DNA of 64,000 nt, from NCBI RefSeq assembly GCF_016863015.1, contig NZ_BOOB01000050.1:1-64000 (forward strand). The letters are read 5' to 3'. This document shows positions 1 to 8,349 of the stretch, piece by piece. The stretch comes from Microbispora amethystogenes. Its GTDB lineage: Bacteria > Actinomycetota > Actinomycetes > Streptosporangiales > Streptosporangiaceae. The notes beneath the pieces are model-generated. The model did not search any database and was not told the DNA's origin. It worked only from the letters and a program-made list of their open reading frames with translations. Positions within the stretch are counted from its first letter, which is position 1. The number at the start of each line of letters is the position of its first letter. Position numbers and translations under genes: made by a program.

Positions 1-75
1 GCGAAGCGTCAACCCCCGCGCGCCGCTTAACCGCGACACGACGGGAGAATCTCGGCCTTCAGGCCGGAGAGGAGT

Positions 76-1143
76 TCACGAGAGCAGCGAGGCGGCGTGC
101 CGCCCGGCGGCGGCGGAGGTGAGGAAGTAGGCGAGGTCCTCCTCCAGGCCGCGGCCCATCGTCGACAGCCGCACGGGTGACGCCTTCAGCGCCTCGTGCA
201 GGCCGTCCACCGGCACCGTGACGATCTCGTGCCGGCCGGCGAGGGCCTCGGCCTGCGCGCGTACGGTCGCCCCGAACGCGCCGGGCAGGTCGGGCACGAC
301 GACCTGGGCGGGGACCAGCGCCACCCGGCCGTACGCGGTGATCGAGTGGTGCGACACCCCGACGTGCCGCTCGCGCAGGTCGCCCTCGCTCACCCTGAGC
401 GCGGCCACGGGCCGCCCGGACAGCACGGCGGCGGCGTTCACCGCCTCGCCCGCGGAGACGCCGGAGAACCCCCAGCGGGTGCCGGTGCCGAGGTTGCCCG
501 GGCCCTGCGCCACCACCGCGACGTCGGCGCCGAGCACGTGGCGGGCCGCGAGGAGACCGGTGTGCAGCGTGACCGCCTCGACGTCACCGCCGAACGACTG
601 GCCGGTCGTCACGACCCCGCACAGCCACTCCACCTCCCGCAGCTTCGCGCACGACATGGAGAACCAGGCCGGCAACGCCCCGCCGTCCTGCATCACGTAC
701 GCCACCCTGATCCCCGGTGAGCCCGCGTACAGGCCGCACAGGATCGCCGGCAGCGCGGAGTGCAGGTCGGCGACCACGACCGGCATGCCGTCGACGGAGT
801 CGGCCTCGCGCAGCGCCTCGTGGTGGGGGGAGCCCTGCTCGTCCGCGCCGAGCACGGTGGCCTGCAGGGGGGTGTAGCGTGCCTTCACAAGGTGGCCGGG
901 GCCGGACGGATCTTGCGGCAAACGGTCCGGGACGGCCACCACCATGGCGTACCCTCCCGTACCGAGGCCCATGGCGAGGGCGGTCGTGTTGAGCAGGACG
1001 GTGTCGCCCACCTCAGGGCGTCCGACGAGCGGGGGATAGGCGAGTGCCCGGCACTCGCCTTCGGCGACGGCGACGTCGAGTTCCACCGCCCCCGGCCACT
1101 CGCGCCGAACCCGCACCACCTCGCCCTTGCGCCATCTGATCAC
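76..1143 (-). CDS. DUF3866 family protein
   Basis: A 355-residue soluble protein without signal peptide or membrane segment. The opening IRWRKGEVVRVRREWPGAVE and the later GTGGYAMVVAVP stretch fit the uncharacterised DUF3866 family, which in actinobacteria is commonly found divergent to or near pafB. The C-terminal half has GPGNLGTGTRWGFSGV, a glycine-rich loop typical of the family. No reaction is known. The start is GTG at 1143; a reverse-strand -10-like TACCCT (1151-1156) lies 7 nt before it, so the mRNA is probably leaderless. It shares a 38-bp divergent gap with pafB. Family call is by recall, so moderately sure. Confidence 0.75.
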   Translation of the reverse strand: MIRWRKGEVVRVRREWPGAVELDVAVAEGECRALAYPPLVGRPEVGDTVLLNTTALAMGLGTGGYAMVVAVPDRLPQDPSGPGHLVKARYTPLQATVLGADEQGSPHHEALREADSVDGMPVVVADLHSALPAILCGLYAGSPGIRVAYVMQDGGALPAWFSMSCAKLREVEWLCGVVTTGQSFGGDVEAVTLHTGLLAARHVLGADVAVVAQGPGNLGTGTRWGFSGVSAGEAVNAAAVLSGRPVAALRVSEGDLRERHVGVSHHSITAYGRVALVPAQVVVPDLPGAFGATVRAQAEALAGRHEIVTVPVDGLHEALKASPVRLSTMGRGLEEDLAYFLTSAAAGRHAASLLS

Positions 1144-1181
1144 GCCGGAAAGGGTAGCGTTTCCGACGGAAGGGAGGCCGG

Positions 1182-2123
1182 ATGTCGCGGCGGAAGACCG
1201 AGCGGCTGCTCAATCTGGTGATCTGCCTGCTCGCGACGCGGCGGCCGCTGAGCGCGGAGCAGATCCGGCAGGCCGTGCCCGGGTACGACCCGGACAACGA
1301 CGAGGCCTTCCAGCGCATGTTCGAGCGCGACAAGAACGAACTGCGCGAGATCGGCATCCCGATCGAGGTCCACAAGGACCCGTGGGAGGACGACCCCGGC
1401 TACCGGATCAGCCGCGAGTCCTACGAGCTGCCCGAGATCACGCTGGAGCCGGACGAGGCGGCCGTCATCGGCCTGGCCGCCCAGGTGTGGCAGCGGGCCA
1501 GCCTGGCGGAGGCCGCCAGCGGCGCCCTGCTGAAGCTCACGGCCGGAGGCGTGCACGCCGACCTCCCGGAGAGCCCCCTGGAGCTGCGGGTGGACACCCG
1601 CGACCCGGCGTTCCCCGCCCTGTGGGAGGCCGTGCGGGACCGGCGGGCCGTGACGTTCGACTACCGCTCGGCCGGCAGCGAGTCGGTGCTCCGGCGCACG
1701 GTCGAGCCGTGGGGCGTCGTCAGCCGGCGCGGCAGGTGGTATCTCGTCGGCCACGACCGCGACCGCGGCGCGCCCCGGGTCTTCCGCCTCAGCCGGATCA
1801 CCGGGGCCGTCTCCACTCTCGGGCGGCCGGGCGCCTTCACCGTCCCCGAGGAGCTCGACCTGCGGTCGATGGTGGGCTACCAGGACCTGCCCACGGAGCG
1901 GGTCGCGCTGGTGCGCGTGCGCAAGGGGACCTGTCTCGGGCTGCGCCACGCCGCCCAGGCCGTACGGACCGGGCCGGAGGAGTGGGACGAGGCCGAGGTG
2001 ACCTTCGCCGACCCCGAGCGCCTGGCGGGCTGGCTCGCGAGCCTCGGCCGCAACGCCGTCGTGGTCGAGCCGCCGGACGCCCGCGAGGCCGTGATCCGCC
2101 GTCTGAAGGGGGCCCTGCAGTGA
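1182..2123 (+). CDS. pafB: WYL-domain transcriptional regulator PafB
   Basis: 313 residues: an N-terminal winged helix (about 1-60, starting SRRKTERLLNLVICLLATRR), then a WYL domain with the signature RGRWYLVGHDRDRG near residues 180-195, and a C-terminal extension. In mycobacteria PafB and PafC form a heterodimer that activates the LexA-independent DNA-damage response. The next gene is pafC, entered through a GTGA overlap, so the two are translated together in a fixed ratio. ATG 1182 is preceded by AAGGGAGG. A -10-like TAGCGT sits at 1154-1159. Proteasome genes, the usual neighbours, are not in view on the left. Confidence 0.93.
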   Translation: MSRRKTERLLNLVICLLATRRPLSAEQIRQAVPGYDPDNDEAFQRMFERDKNELREIGIPIEVHKDPWEDDPGYRISRESYELPEITLEPDEAAVIGLAAQVWQRASLAEAASGALLKLTAGGVHADLPESPLELRVDTRDPAFPALWEAVRDRRAVTFDYRSAGSESVLRRTVEPWGVVSRRGRWYLVGHDRDRGAPRVFRLSRITGAVSTLGRPGAFTVPEELDLRSMVGYQDLPTERVALVRVRKGTCLGLRHAAQAVRTGPEEWDEAEVTFADPERLAGWLASLGRNAVVVEPPDAREAVIRRLKGALQ

Positions 2124-3073
2124 GCTCGGACCGGCTGCCGCGGCTGCTCGCGCTCGTGCCGTACCTGATGTCGCACCCGGGCGCGCAGGTGCCCGAGGTG
2201 GCGCGCCTGTTCGGCCTGTCGGAGAAGCAGCTCGTCGACGACCTCCAGCTCGTCTGGATGTGCGGGCTGCCCGGCCACACCCCCGGCGATCTGATCGACG
2301 TCTCGTGGGACGGCGGCGAGATCCTCATCGACAACGCCGACGCGATCGCCCGCCCGCTGAAGCTCGGCGTGGACGAGGCGAGCGCCCTGCTCGTCGCGCT
2401 GCGCATGCTCGACGAGCTGCCCGAGTTCCAGGACCGCGACGTGCTCGGACGGGTCATCGCGAAGCTGGAGCAGGCGGCCGGCGAGGGCGCCGCCACGGTG
2501 AGCAGCCAGGTCCAGGTGGAGATCGGCGCGGCCCCGGACGCCCACGCGGTCATCACCGACGCCGCCCGGCGGGGCCGGAGGCTCTCGCTGCGCTACTACG
2601 TGCCGGGCCGCGACGAGATCACCCCCAGGGAGGTCGACCCGCTGCGGGTGGTGCTCGTGGACGGGCAGCACTACCTGGAGGGCTGGTGCTACCGCGCGGA
2701 GGCGATGCGGATGTTCCGCGTCGACCGGATCATGGACGTCGAGGTGCTCGACGTGGCCGCCGACCCACCCGCCGAGGCGGAGCCGATGGACGTCACCCGG
2801 GGCGTCTTCCGGCCGTCGGACGGCGACGAGGTGGTGGAGCTGGAGCTCACCCCCGCCGGGCGCTGGGTCGCCGAGTACTACCCGTGCGAGGAGGTCGCCG
2901 AGCTGGGGGAGGGCCGCCTGCGCGTATCGTTGCGGGGTCGTGACCAGTCCTGGCTCGTACGGCTCGCGCTCCGGCTGGGCGACAGCGGCCGGGTGGTGTC
3001 CCCGGCGTCCCTGGCCGATCGGGTGTCGGCCGCCGCCACGGAGGCGCTGGCCGCCTACGAGACGGCCGTCTGA
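2120..3073 (+). CDS. pafC: WYL-domain transcriptional regulator PafC
   Basis: 317 residues from GTG 2120, which overlaps the pafB stop (GTGA). I chose this start because the longer open frame upstream reads out of frame through pafB. The N-terminal helix-turn-helix (MSHPGAQVPEVARLFGLSEK) is followed by a WYL-type domain in which the WYL triad is altered to HYLEGW (around residue 180), then a conserved arginine-rich RMFRVDRI. It is the partner of PafB in the PafBC DNA-damage activator. The overlap supports co-translation and heterodimer formation. It is a shorter sister of PafB and probably arose by duplication. Confidence 0.92.
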   Translation: MSSDRLPRLLALVPYLMSHPGAQVPEVARLFGLSEKQLVDDLQLVWMCGLPGHTPGDLIDVSWDGGEILIDNADAIARPLKLGVDEASALLVALRMLDELPEFQDRDVLGRVIAKLEQAAGEGAATVSSQVQVEIGAAPDAHAVITDAARRGRRLSLRYYVPGRDEITPREVDPLRVVLVDGQHYLEGWCYRAEAMRMFRVDRIMDVEVLDVAADPPAEAEPMDVTRGVFRPSDGDEVVELELTPAGRWVAEYYPCEEVAELGEGRLRVSLRGRDQSWLVRLALRLGDSGRVVSPASLADRVSAAATEALAAYETAV

Positions 3074-3108
3074 CCCCGGCACCCCGTCTGACCTGCGAGA
3101 GGACCGGC

Positions 3109-3297
3109 ATGACCTGGATCTTCGCCCTCACCGGGGCGGCCGTGGCCGGGCTCGCCGTCCTCGCCTGGCCGGCCGCCCGGGTGTTCGCCGCGGCGCGGGC
3201 GCTGCGGGCCGAGGTCGACCTGGCCAGAAGCCGCGTCCGGGCCCGGGAGGAGTTGTTTTCCAAGATCAGCCCAACAGCCGATTCGGACAGCAGGTGA
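3109..3297 (+). CDS. Small single-pass membrane protein
   Basis: A 62-residue protein with one N-terminal hydrophobic helix (residues 3-30, IFALTGAAVAGLAVLAWPAA) and a charged amphipathic tail (RALRAEVDLARSRVRAREEL) likely to form a short coiled coil. ATG 3109 has GAGAGG about 10 nt upstream. It sits between pafC and tatA; small proteins of this kind are common there in actinobacteria. Function unknown. It could be a Tat-associated or envelope protein, but nothing in the sequence proves this. Confidence 0.6.
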   Translation: MTWIFALTGAAVAGLAVLAWPAARVFAAARALRAEVDLARSRVRAREELFSKISPTADSDSR

Positions 3298-3323
3298 ACT
3301 TCAGGCCGTTCTGCGCGTACGAT
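3295..3323 (+). promoter_or_regulatory. Putative tatA promoter
   Basis: TGAACT (3295-3300) and TACGAT (3318-3323) are separated by exactly 17 nt, matching an actinobacterial housekeeping promoter. A start near 3330 would give a leader of about 30 nt before tatA. The -35 overlaps the stop of the small membrane protein gene. Read by eye only. Confidence 0.4.
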
Positions 3324-3361
3324 CGGTGGAGTAGGTACGGCCCTCGCGGTAAGGACACGAC

Positions 3362-3688
3362 ATGCCCAACCTCGGACCCATGGAATGGATCCTGATCCTC
3401 CTGGTTCTGATCCTTCTTTTCGGCGCCAAGAAGCTCCCCGACACCGCGAAGGCTCTGGGGCAGTCGCTGCGCCTGTTCAAGAAGGAGACCAGCAAGCTGA
3501 GCGACGAGGAGGAGGCGAAGCAGGCCACGGTGCGGGCCGAGGCCCAGACCGTCGCCCCGCCGCCGGCGCAGATCCCGCCGGCCACCCCGTCGGTCGAGGA
3601 GCGGCTGCGCGCGCTGGAGGAGGAGAACCGGAAGCTGCGCGAGACGCAGCAGCCGGTGAGCTCGCAGAACGAGCCGCGCTCCAACTAG
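3362..3688 (+). CDS. tatA: Sec-independent protein translocase TatA
   Basis: 108 residues. One N-terminal transmembrane helix (MEWILILLVLILLF, residues 7-20) is followed by the hallmark FGAKKLPDTAKALGQSLRLFKKE amphipathic helix with its FG hinge, then an acidic and proline-rich tail ending in a coiled-coil-like EERLRALEEENRKLRE. TatA oligomers form the pore of the twin-arginine pathway for folded proteins. It lies 38 bp before tatC in the same operon. A Tat substrate candidate is present in the window (the flavin oxidase at 51607-53277). Confidence 0.95.
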   Translation: MPNLGPMEWILILLVLILLFGAKKLPDTAKALGQSLRLFKKETSKLSDEEEAKQATVRAEAQTVAPPPAQIPPATPSVEERLRALEEENRKLRETQQPVSSQNEPRSN

Positions 3689-3726
3689 CCACCGCCGCAC
3701 ACCCCATCGATCCCAGGACGAGCTAG

Positions 3727-4596
3727 ATGGCGCTGCTGAAACGGTCGACCCCCGTCACGTCCACGTCGGAGGACGGGCGGATGACGCTCATGGAGCATCT
3801 CCGCGAGCTGCGCAACCGGCTGGTCAAGGCCATCCTGGCGGTGGTCGTCGGAACCGCCGTCGGGTTCATCTACTTCGACCCGATCTGGAACTTCCTCAAG
3901 CAGCCGTACTGCCGCCTGCCGCAGGCCCACCAGTTCAACAAGGACCAGTGCATCCTTGTGGTGAACGGAGTCTTCGACTCGTTCTTCGTGAACCTCAAGG
4001 TCGCGGTGATGTTCGGCCTGGTGGTGTCGGCGGTGTTCTGGATCTACCAGCTCTGGGCCTTCGTGACCCCGGGCCTGTACCAGAACGAGCGCCGGTACAC
4101 CGTGGCGTTCCTCGGCCTCTCCGTGCCGCTGTTCACGGCCGGAGCGGCCCTGGCCTACGTCACCATGGACAAGGGCCTGGCGCTGCTGCTCGGCTTCGCC
4201 CCCGACGGCACGCTGACCCTGGTGAGTATCAACGAGTACCTCAGCTTCGCGCTGGCGATGCTCATCATCTTCGGTATCTCCTTCCTGATGCCGCTGCTGC
4301 TGGTGTTCCTCAACGTCATCGGCGTCGTGCGCTATCGGATGGTGTCGAAGCACACCCGCATGGTCGTGTTCCTGATGTTCGTCTTCGCGGCCGTCGCGAC
4401 GCCGAGCCAGGACCCCATCACCATGCTTGCCCTGGCACTCCCGATGATCGCGTTGTTCTTCGTCGCGATGGCGTTCATGTACTTCCACGACAAGAGGCGC
4501 GACGCCGCCGACGCGGCGCACGCACGTGCCATCGAAGAGGAGCTCGACGGGCCGTCCGCCACCGCGGACTCGGCCTCGGTCGACGCCCGGGACTGA
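3727..4596 (+). CDS. tatC: Twin-arginine translocase TatC
   Basis: 289 residues with the family start MTLMEHLRELRNRLVKA (around 19-35), which is the conserved cytoplasmic TatC N-terminus with its essential glutamate. Six hydrophobic segments follow, and the SQDPITMLALALPMIALFF motif lies near the C-terminus. TatC recognises the twin-arginine signal peptide. Position directly after tatA matches the actinobacterial tatAC operon; tatB is not in this operon, as usual for this group. The tail (residues 255-289) is charged and low-complexity. Confidence 0.96.
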   Translation: MALLKRSTPVTSTSEDGRMTLMEHLRELRNRLVKAILAVVVGTAVGFIYFDPIWNFLKQPYCRLPQAHQFNKDQCILVVNGVFDSFFVNLKVAVMFGLVVSAVFWIYQLWAFVTPGLYQNERRYTVAFLGLSVPLFTAGAALAYVTMDKGLALLLGFAPDGTLTLVSINEYLSFALAMLIIFGISFLMPLLLVFLNVIGVVRYRMVSKHTRMVVFLMFVFAAVATPSQDPITMLALALPMIALFFVAMAFMYFHDKRRDAADAAHARAIEEELDGPSATADSASVDARD

Positions 4597-4644
4597 CCGA
4601 GGATTCCTCTGGTGCCGCCGCGTGGGCGGCGGTAGGTTCCGCCT

Positions 4645-5535
4645 GTGCGCGATGAGCTCGTCGTCCTGGTGAACCCCGCTGCCCGGGGCGGCCGTACGCT
4701 GCGCCTGCTCGCCCCGGTGCTGCGCCGGCTGCGCGCGGGAGGCCGGCCGGTCTCGGTGGTCGTCGGGACCTCGGCGGCCGACGCGCTCGACCGGGCCCGC
4801 GCCGCCGTCGCGGCCGGCCCCGCCGCACTCGTCGCCTTCGGCGGCGACGGCCTTGTCCACCTCGCCGTACAGGCCGTGGCCGGGACGTCCGTTCCGCTCG
4901 GCATCGTGCCCGCGGGCACCGGCAACGACATCGCCGCCGCCCTCGGCGTCCCCCGCCGGGACCTCCTCGCCGCGGCGGACGTCGTGACCCGCGGCGCGGC
5001 CAGGGGCGTGGACGCGGGAAGGACCGGTACGGGGGAGTGGTTCGCCGGGGTCCTCGCCTGCGGGTTCGACTCCCGCGTCAACGAACGGGCCAACGCCATG
5101 ACGTGGCCGCCCGGAATGGCCAGGTATCTCGTCGCGCTCGCGCGGGAACTGCGCTCGTTCACGCCGATCCCGTTCCGGATCACCCTCGACGGCGAGACCG
5201 TCGAACGCGAGGCGATGCTCGTGGCGGTGGCCAACACCCGCTCGTACGGCGCCGGGATGCGGGTGTGCCCAGACGCCCGGCCCGACGACGGCCTGCTCGA
5301 CGTGCTCGTGCTCGGAGCGATCCCCAAGGGGGAGTTCCTCCGCACGTTCCCCCGGGTCTACCGGGGCACCCACGCCGGCCACCCCGCGGTGACCCTGCGG
5401 CGGGCCCGCCGGGTGGAGATCGAGGCCCCGGACACCGTCGCGTACGCCGACGGCGAGCGGATCGGCCCGGCTCCCCTCACCTGCGCGGTCGAGCCCGCCG
5501 CCCTCCACGTCCTGACCCCCGAATCTACAACGTAA
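4645..5535 (+). CDS. Diacylglycerol/lipid kinase, DAGK catalytic domain
   Basis: 296 residues from GTG 4645. The N-terminal LVVLVNPAARGGRTLRLL nucleotide-binding strand-loop, then FGGDGLVHLAVQAV with the GGDG motif (around residues 69-75) and GIVPAGTGNDIAAALGVP identify a DAGK-family lipid kinase (YegS/DgkB type). It is expected to phosphorylate diacylglycerol or a related lipid at the membrane surface. It lies 48 bp after tatC and 68 bp before helY, co-directional. A GC-rich inverted repeat (about 4614-4633) lies just before it and may attenuate read-through. Confidence 0.9.
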   Translation: MRDELVVLVNPAARGGRTLRLLAPVLRRLRAGGRPVSVVVGTSAADALDRARAAVAAGPAALVAFGGDGLVHLAVQAVAGTSVPLGIVPAGTGNDIAAALGVPRRDLLAAADVVTRGAARGVDAGRTGTGEWFAGVLACGFDSRVNERANAMTWPPGMARYLVALARELRSFTPIPFRITLDGETVEREAMLVAVANTRSYGAGMRVCPDARPDDGLLDVLVLGAIPKGEFLRTFPRVYRGTHAGHPAVTLRRARRVEIEAPDTVAYADGERIGPAPLTCAVEPAALHVLTPESTT

Positions 5536-5603
5536 AGGCCAGCGGCCCTTGACGATGAAGCGGGAAGCGCAGCCCGGAATCCCGTTATCGGTAGGGTTGA
5601 CGT

Positions 5604-8321
5604 ATGAGTACGCCAGCGGAACGCTACGCCGCTTTCCGTGAGGGGCAGTCCGGTGCCGGGCCGGCTCTCGCCTCGTTCCGCGAACTTTACGACTTCGAGC
5701 TCGACGAGTTCCAGATCGACGCCTGCCAGGCGCTGGAGGCGGGGGACGGCGTGCTGGTGGCCGCGCCCACCGGGTCGGGCAAGACGGTGGTGGGGGAGTT
5801 CGCCGTCCATCTGGCCCTGGAGCAGGGCCGCAAGTGCTTCTACACCACGCCGATCAAGGCGTTGTCCAACCAGAAGTACAACGACCTGGTCCGGCGGTAC
5901 GGCGCGCGCAAGGTCGGCCTCCTCACCGGTGACAACAGCGTCAACGGCGAGGCCCCGATCGTCGTGATGACCACCGAGGTCCTGCGCAACATGCTGTACG
6001 CGGGGTCGAACACGCTGACCGGTCTCGCGTACGTCGTGATGGACGAGGTGCACTACCTCGCCGACCGGTTCCGCGGCGCGGTCTGGGAGGAGGTCATCAT
6101 CCACCTGCCGGAGTCGGTGCGGGTGGTGGCCCTGTCGGCGACGGTCAGCAACGCCGAGGAGTTCGGCGAGTGGCTGGGCGAGGTGCGCGGCGACACGACG
6201 GTCATCGTCGACGAGCACCGGCCGGTGCCGCTGTGGCAGCACATGCTGGTCGGCAACCGGATGTACGACCTGTTCGTCAACGAGGGCGACGGCGTCCTGC
6301 GGGTGAACCCGTCCCTGATGCGGATCTCCCGTGACGAGATGCGGCTGGCGCAGGCCCGGGGCAGGCGGGGCTATTCGCGGCCCGGCCGGGGCACGACCCC
6401 GAGCCGCTCCGACGTGATCGAGAAGCTCGACGCCGAGGGCCTGCTTCCGGCGATCACCTTCATCTTCTCCCGCAACGGCTGCGACGCCGCGGTCATGCAG
6501 TGTCTCTACTCCGGGCTGCGCCTCACCACCCAGACCGAGAGCCACGAGATCCGCCAGATCGTGGACGAGCGGACGGCCCACCTGCCCGACGAGGACCTCG
6601 CGGTGCTCGGCTACCTCGAATGGCGCGACTGCCTGGAGCGCGGCCTCGCGGCCCACCACGCGGGCATGCTCCCCGCGTTCAAGGAGGTCGTCGAGGAGCT
6701 GTTCACGAAGGGCCTGGTGAAGGCGGTTTTCGCGACCGAGACGCTGGCGCTCGGCATCAACATGCCGGCCAGGTCGGTGGTGATCGAGAAGCTGGACAAG
6801 TGGAACGGCGAGACCCACGCCGACCTCACTCCGGGGGAGTACACCCAGCTCACCGGCCGGGCCGGGCGGCGCGGCATCGACATCGAGGGCCACGCGGTGG
6901 TGGTCTGGCAGCCCGGGATGGACCCCCTCGCGGTCGCCGGTCTCGCGGGCACCCGCACCTATCCGCTGCGCTCCAGCTTCAAGCCGTCGTACAACATGGC
7001 GGTCAACCTCGTCGGGCAGGTCGGCCGGGAGCGGGCGCGGACGCTGCTCGAGGACTCCTTCGCCCAGTTCCAGGCCGACCGGGCCGTGGTCGGGCTGGCC
7101 CGGCAGCTCCGCAAGGCGGAGCACGCCCTGGAGGGCTACTCCGAGGCGATGACCTGCCATCTCGGCGACTTCCAGGAGTACGCGGCGATGCGCAGGCGGC
7201 TCTCGGACCGCGAGGCGGAGCTGTCGCGCCAGCGGGGCGCGGCCCGGCGGGCCCAGGCCGTGCAGTCCCTTGAGGAGCTCAAGCCCGGTGACGTCATCCG
7301 GGTGCCGGGCGGGCGGCGCGCGGGCATCGCGGTCGTGCTCGACCCGGGCACCAACGCCCGGGGCCACGAGGGGCCGGCGCCACTCGTGCTGACGATCGGC
7401 AAGCAGGTGAAGCGGCTGTCGGCGGCCGACTTCCCGGTGCCGGTGGAGCCCGTCGACAAGATCAGGATTCCCAAGGGCTTCAACCCCCGCTCGCCCAAGG
7501 AGCGGGCCAACCTCGTCTCGACCGTGCACGCGAAGCTGGGCGACCGCGACCTCGGCAAGCCGCCCCGGGCCCGCGACCACGCGGCGGAGGACGAGGAGAT
7601 CCTCCAGCTGCGCCGCGAGCTGCGCCAGCACCCCTGTCACGGCTGCGACCAGCGGGAGGACCACGCCCGCTGGGCCGAGCGCTACTACAAGCTGCTCCGC
7701 GAGACCGAAGGGCTGCGCCGCCGGGTCGAGGGGCGCTCCCACGTCATCGCGCGGACCTTCGACCGGGTCTGCGGAGTGCTCGACCAGCTCGGCTACCTGG
7801 AGGGCGAGACCGTCACCCAGGAGGGCCGCAGGCTCGCCTCCCTCTACACCGAGCTCGACCTGCTCACCTCCGAGTGCCTGCGGTCGGGAGCGTGGGACCG
7901 GCTCGACCCCGCCGAGCTGGCCGCCTGCGTGTCGGCGCTGGTCTACGAGTCGCGGCAGTCCGACGACATGCGCAGCCCCAAGATCCCGGCCGGCGCGGCC
8001 CGGGACGCGCTCGCGGAGATGGTGCGCCTGTTCGGCGAACTGGAGGGCATCGAGCAGGACCACGGCCTGTCGTTCGTCCGCGAGCCCGACGTCGGCTTCG
8101 CCTGGGCGGCCTTCCGGTGGGCCAAGGGCCACAGCCTCGACGCCGTGCTGACCGACTGCGACCTCGCGGCGGGCGACTTCGTCCGCTGGATCAAGCAGCT
8201 GCTCGACCTGCTCGGGCAGATCAGGGAGGCCGCGCCCCGGGGTGGCAAGGTCGCGGAGAACGCCGGCAAGGCCGTCGACGCCATGCGCCGCGGAGTCGTC
8301 GCCTACTCCTCCGTGAGCTGA
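5604..8321 (+). CDS. helY: DEAD/DEAH-box RNA helicase HelY (Ski2/Mtr4-like)
   Basis: 905 residues. Motif I is APTGSGKTVVGEFA (around 52-65), motif II is DEVH in YVVMDEVHYLADRFRG, motif III is ALSATVSN, and motif VI is QLTGRAGRRGID. The C-terminal third carries the DSHCT-type domain. This is the actinobacterial Ski2/Mtr4-like helicase (Rv2092c in M. tuberculosis), and the pafB-pafC-tatA-tatC-helY order matches that genome. It probably remodels structured RNA. It closes the housekeeping block; the next gene, convergent and 28 bp away, is the first biosynthetic gene. A GC-rich 16-nt palindrome lies in that gap. Confidence 0.94.
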   Translation: MSTPAERYAAFREGQSGAGPALASFRELYDFELDEFQIDACQALEAGDGVLVAAPTGSGKTVVGEFAVHLALEQGRKCFYTTPIKALSNQKYNDLVRRYGARKVGLLTGDNSVNGEAPIVVMTTEVLRNMLYAGSNTLTGLAYVVMDEVHYLADRFRGAVWEEVIIHLPESVRVVALSATVSNAEEFGEWLGEVRGDTTVIVDEHRPVPLWQHMLVGNRMYDLFVNEGDGVLRVNPSLMRISRDEMRLAQARGRRGYSRPGRGTTPSRSDVIEKLDAEGLLPAITFIFSRNGCDAAVMQCLYSGLRLTTQTESHEIRQIVDERTAHLPDEDLAVLGYLEWRDCLERGLAAHHAGMLPAFKEVVEELFTKGLVKAVFATETLALGINMPARSVVIEKLDKWNGETHADLTPGEYTQLTGRAGRRGIDIEGHAVVVWQPGMDPLAVAGLAGTRTYPLRSSFKPSYNMAVNLVGQVGRERARTLLEDSFAQFQADRAVVGLARQLRKAEHALEGYSEAMTCHLGDFQEYAAMRRRLSDREAELSRQRGAARRAQAVQSLEELKPGDVIRVPGGRRAGIAVVLDPGTNARGHEGPAPLVLTIGKQVKRLSAADFPVPVEPVDKIRIPKGFNPRSPKERANLVSTVHAKLGDRDLGKPPRARDHAAEDEEILQLRRELRQHPCHGCDQREDHARWAERYYKLLRETEGLRRRVEGRSHVIARTFDRVCGVLDQLGYLEGETVTQEGRRLASLYTELDLLTSECLRSGAWDRLDPAELAACVSALVYESRQSDDMRSPKIPAGAARDALAEMVRLFGELEGIEQDHGLSFVREPDVGFAWAAFRWAKGHSLDAVLTDCDLAAGDFVRWIKQLLDLLGQIREAAPRGGKVAENAGKAVDAMRRGVVAYSSVS

Positions 8322-8349
8322 TCGCCGCGCCGGGCCCGGCGCCGCCGCG

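Noticed and set aside
5358..8132. A 924-residue open frame on the minus strand
   Set aside because: It lies wholly antisense to the helY and kinase genes, is rich in Arg/Ala/Gly/His, and shows no motifs; a shadow of high-GC coding.
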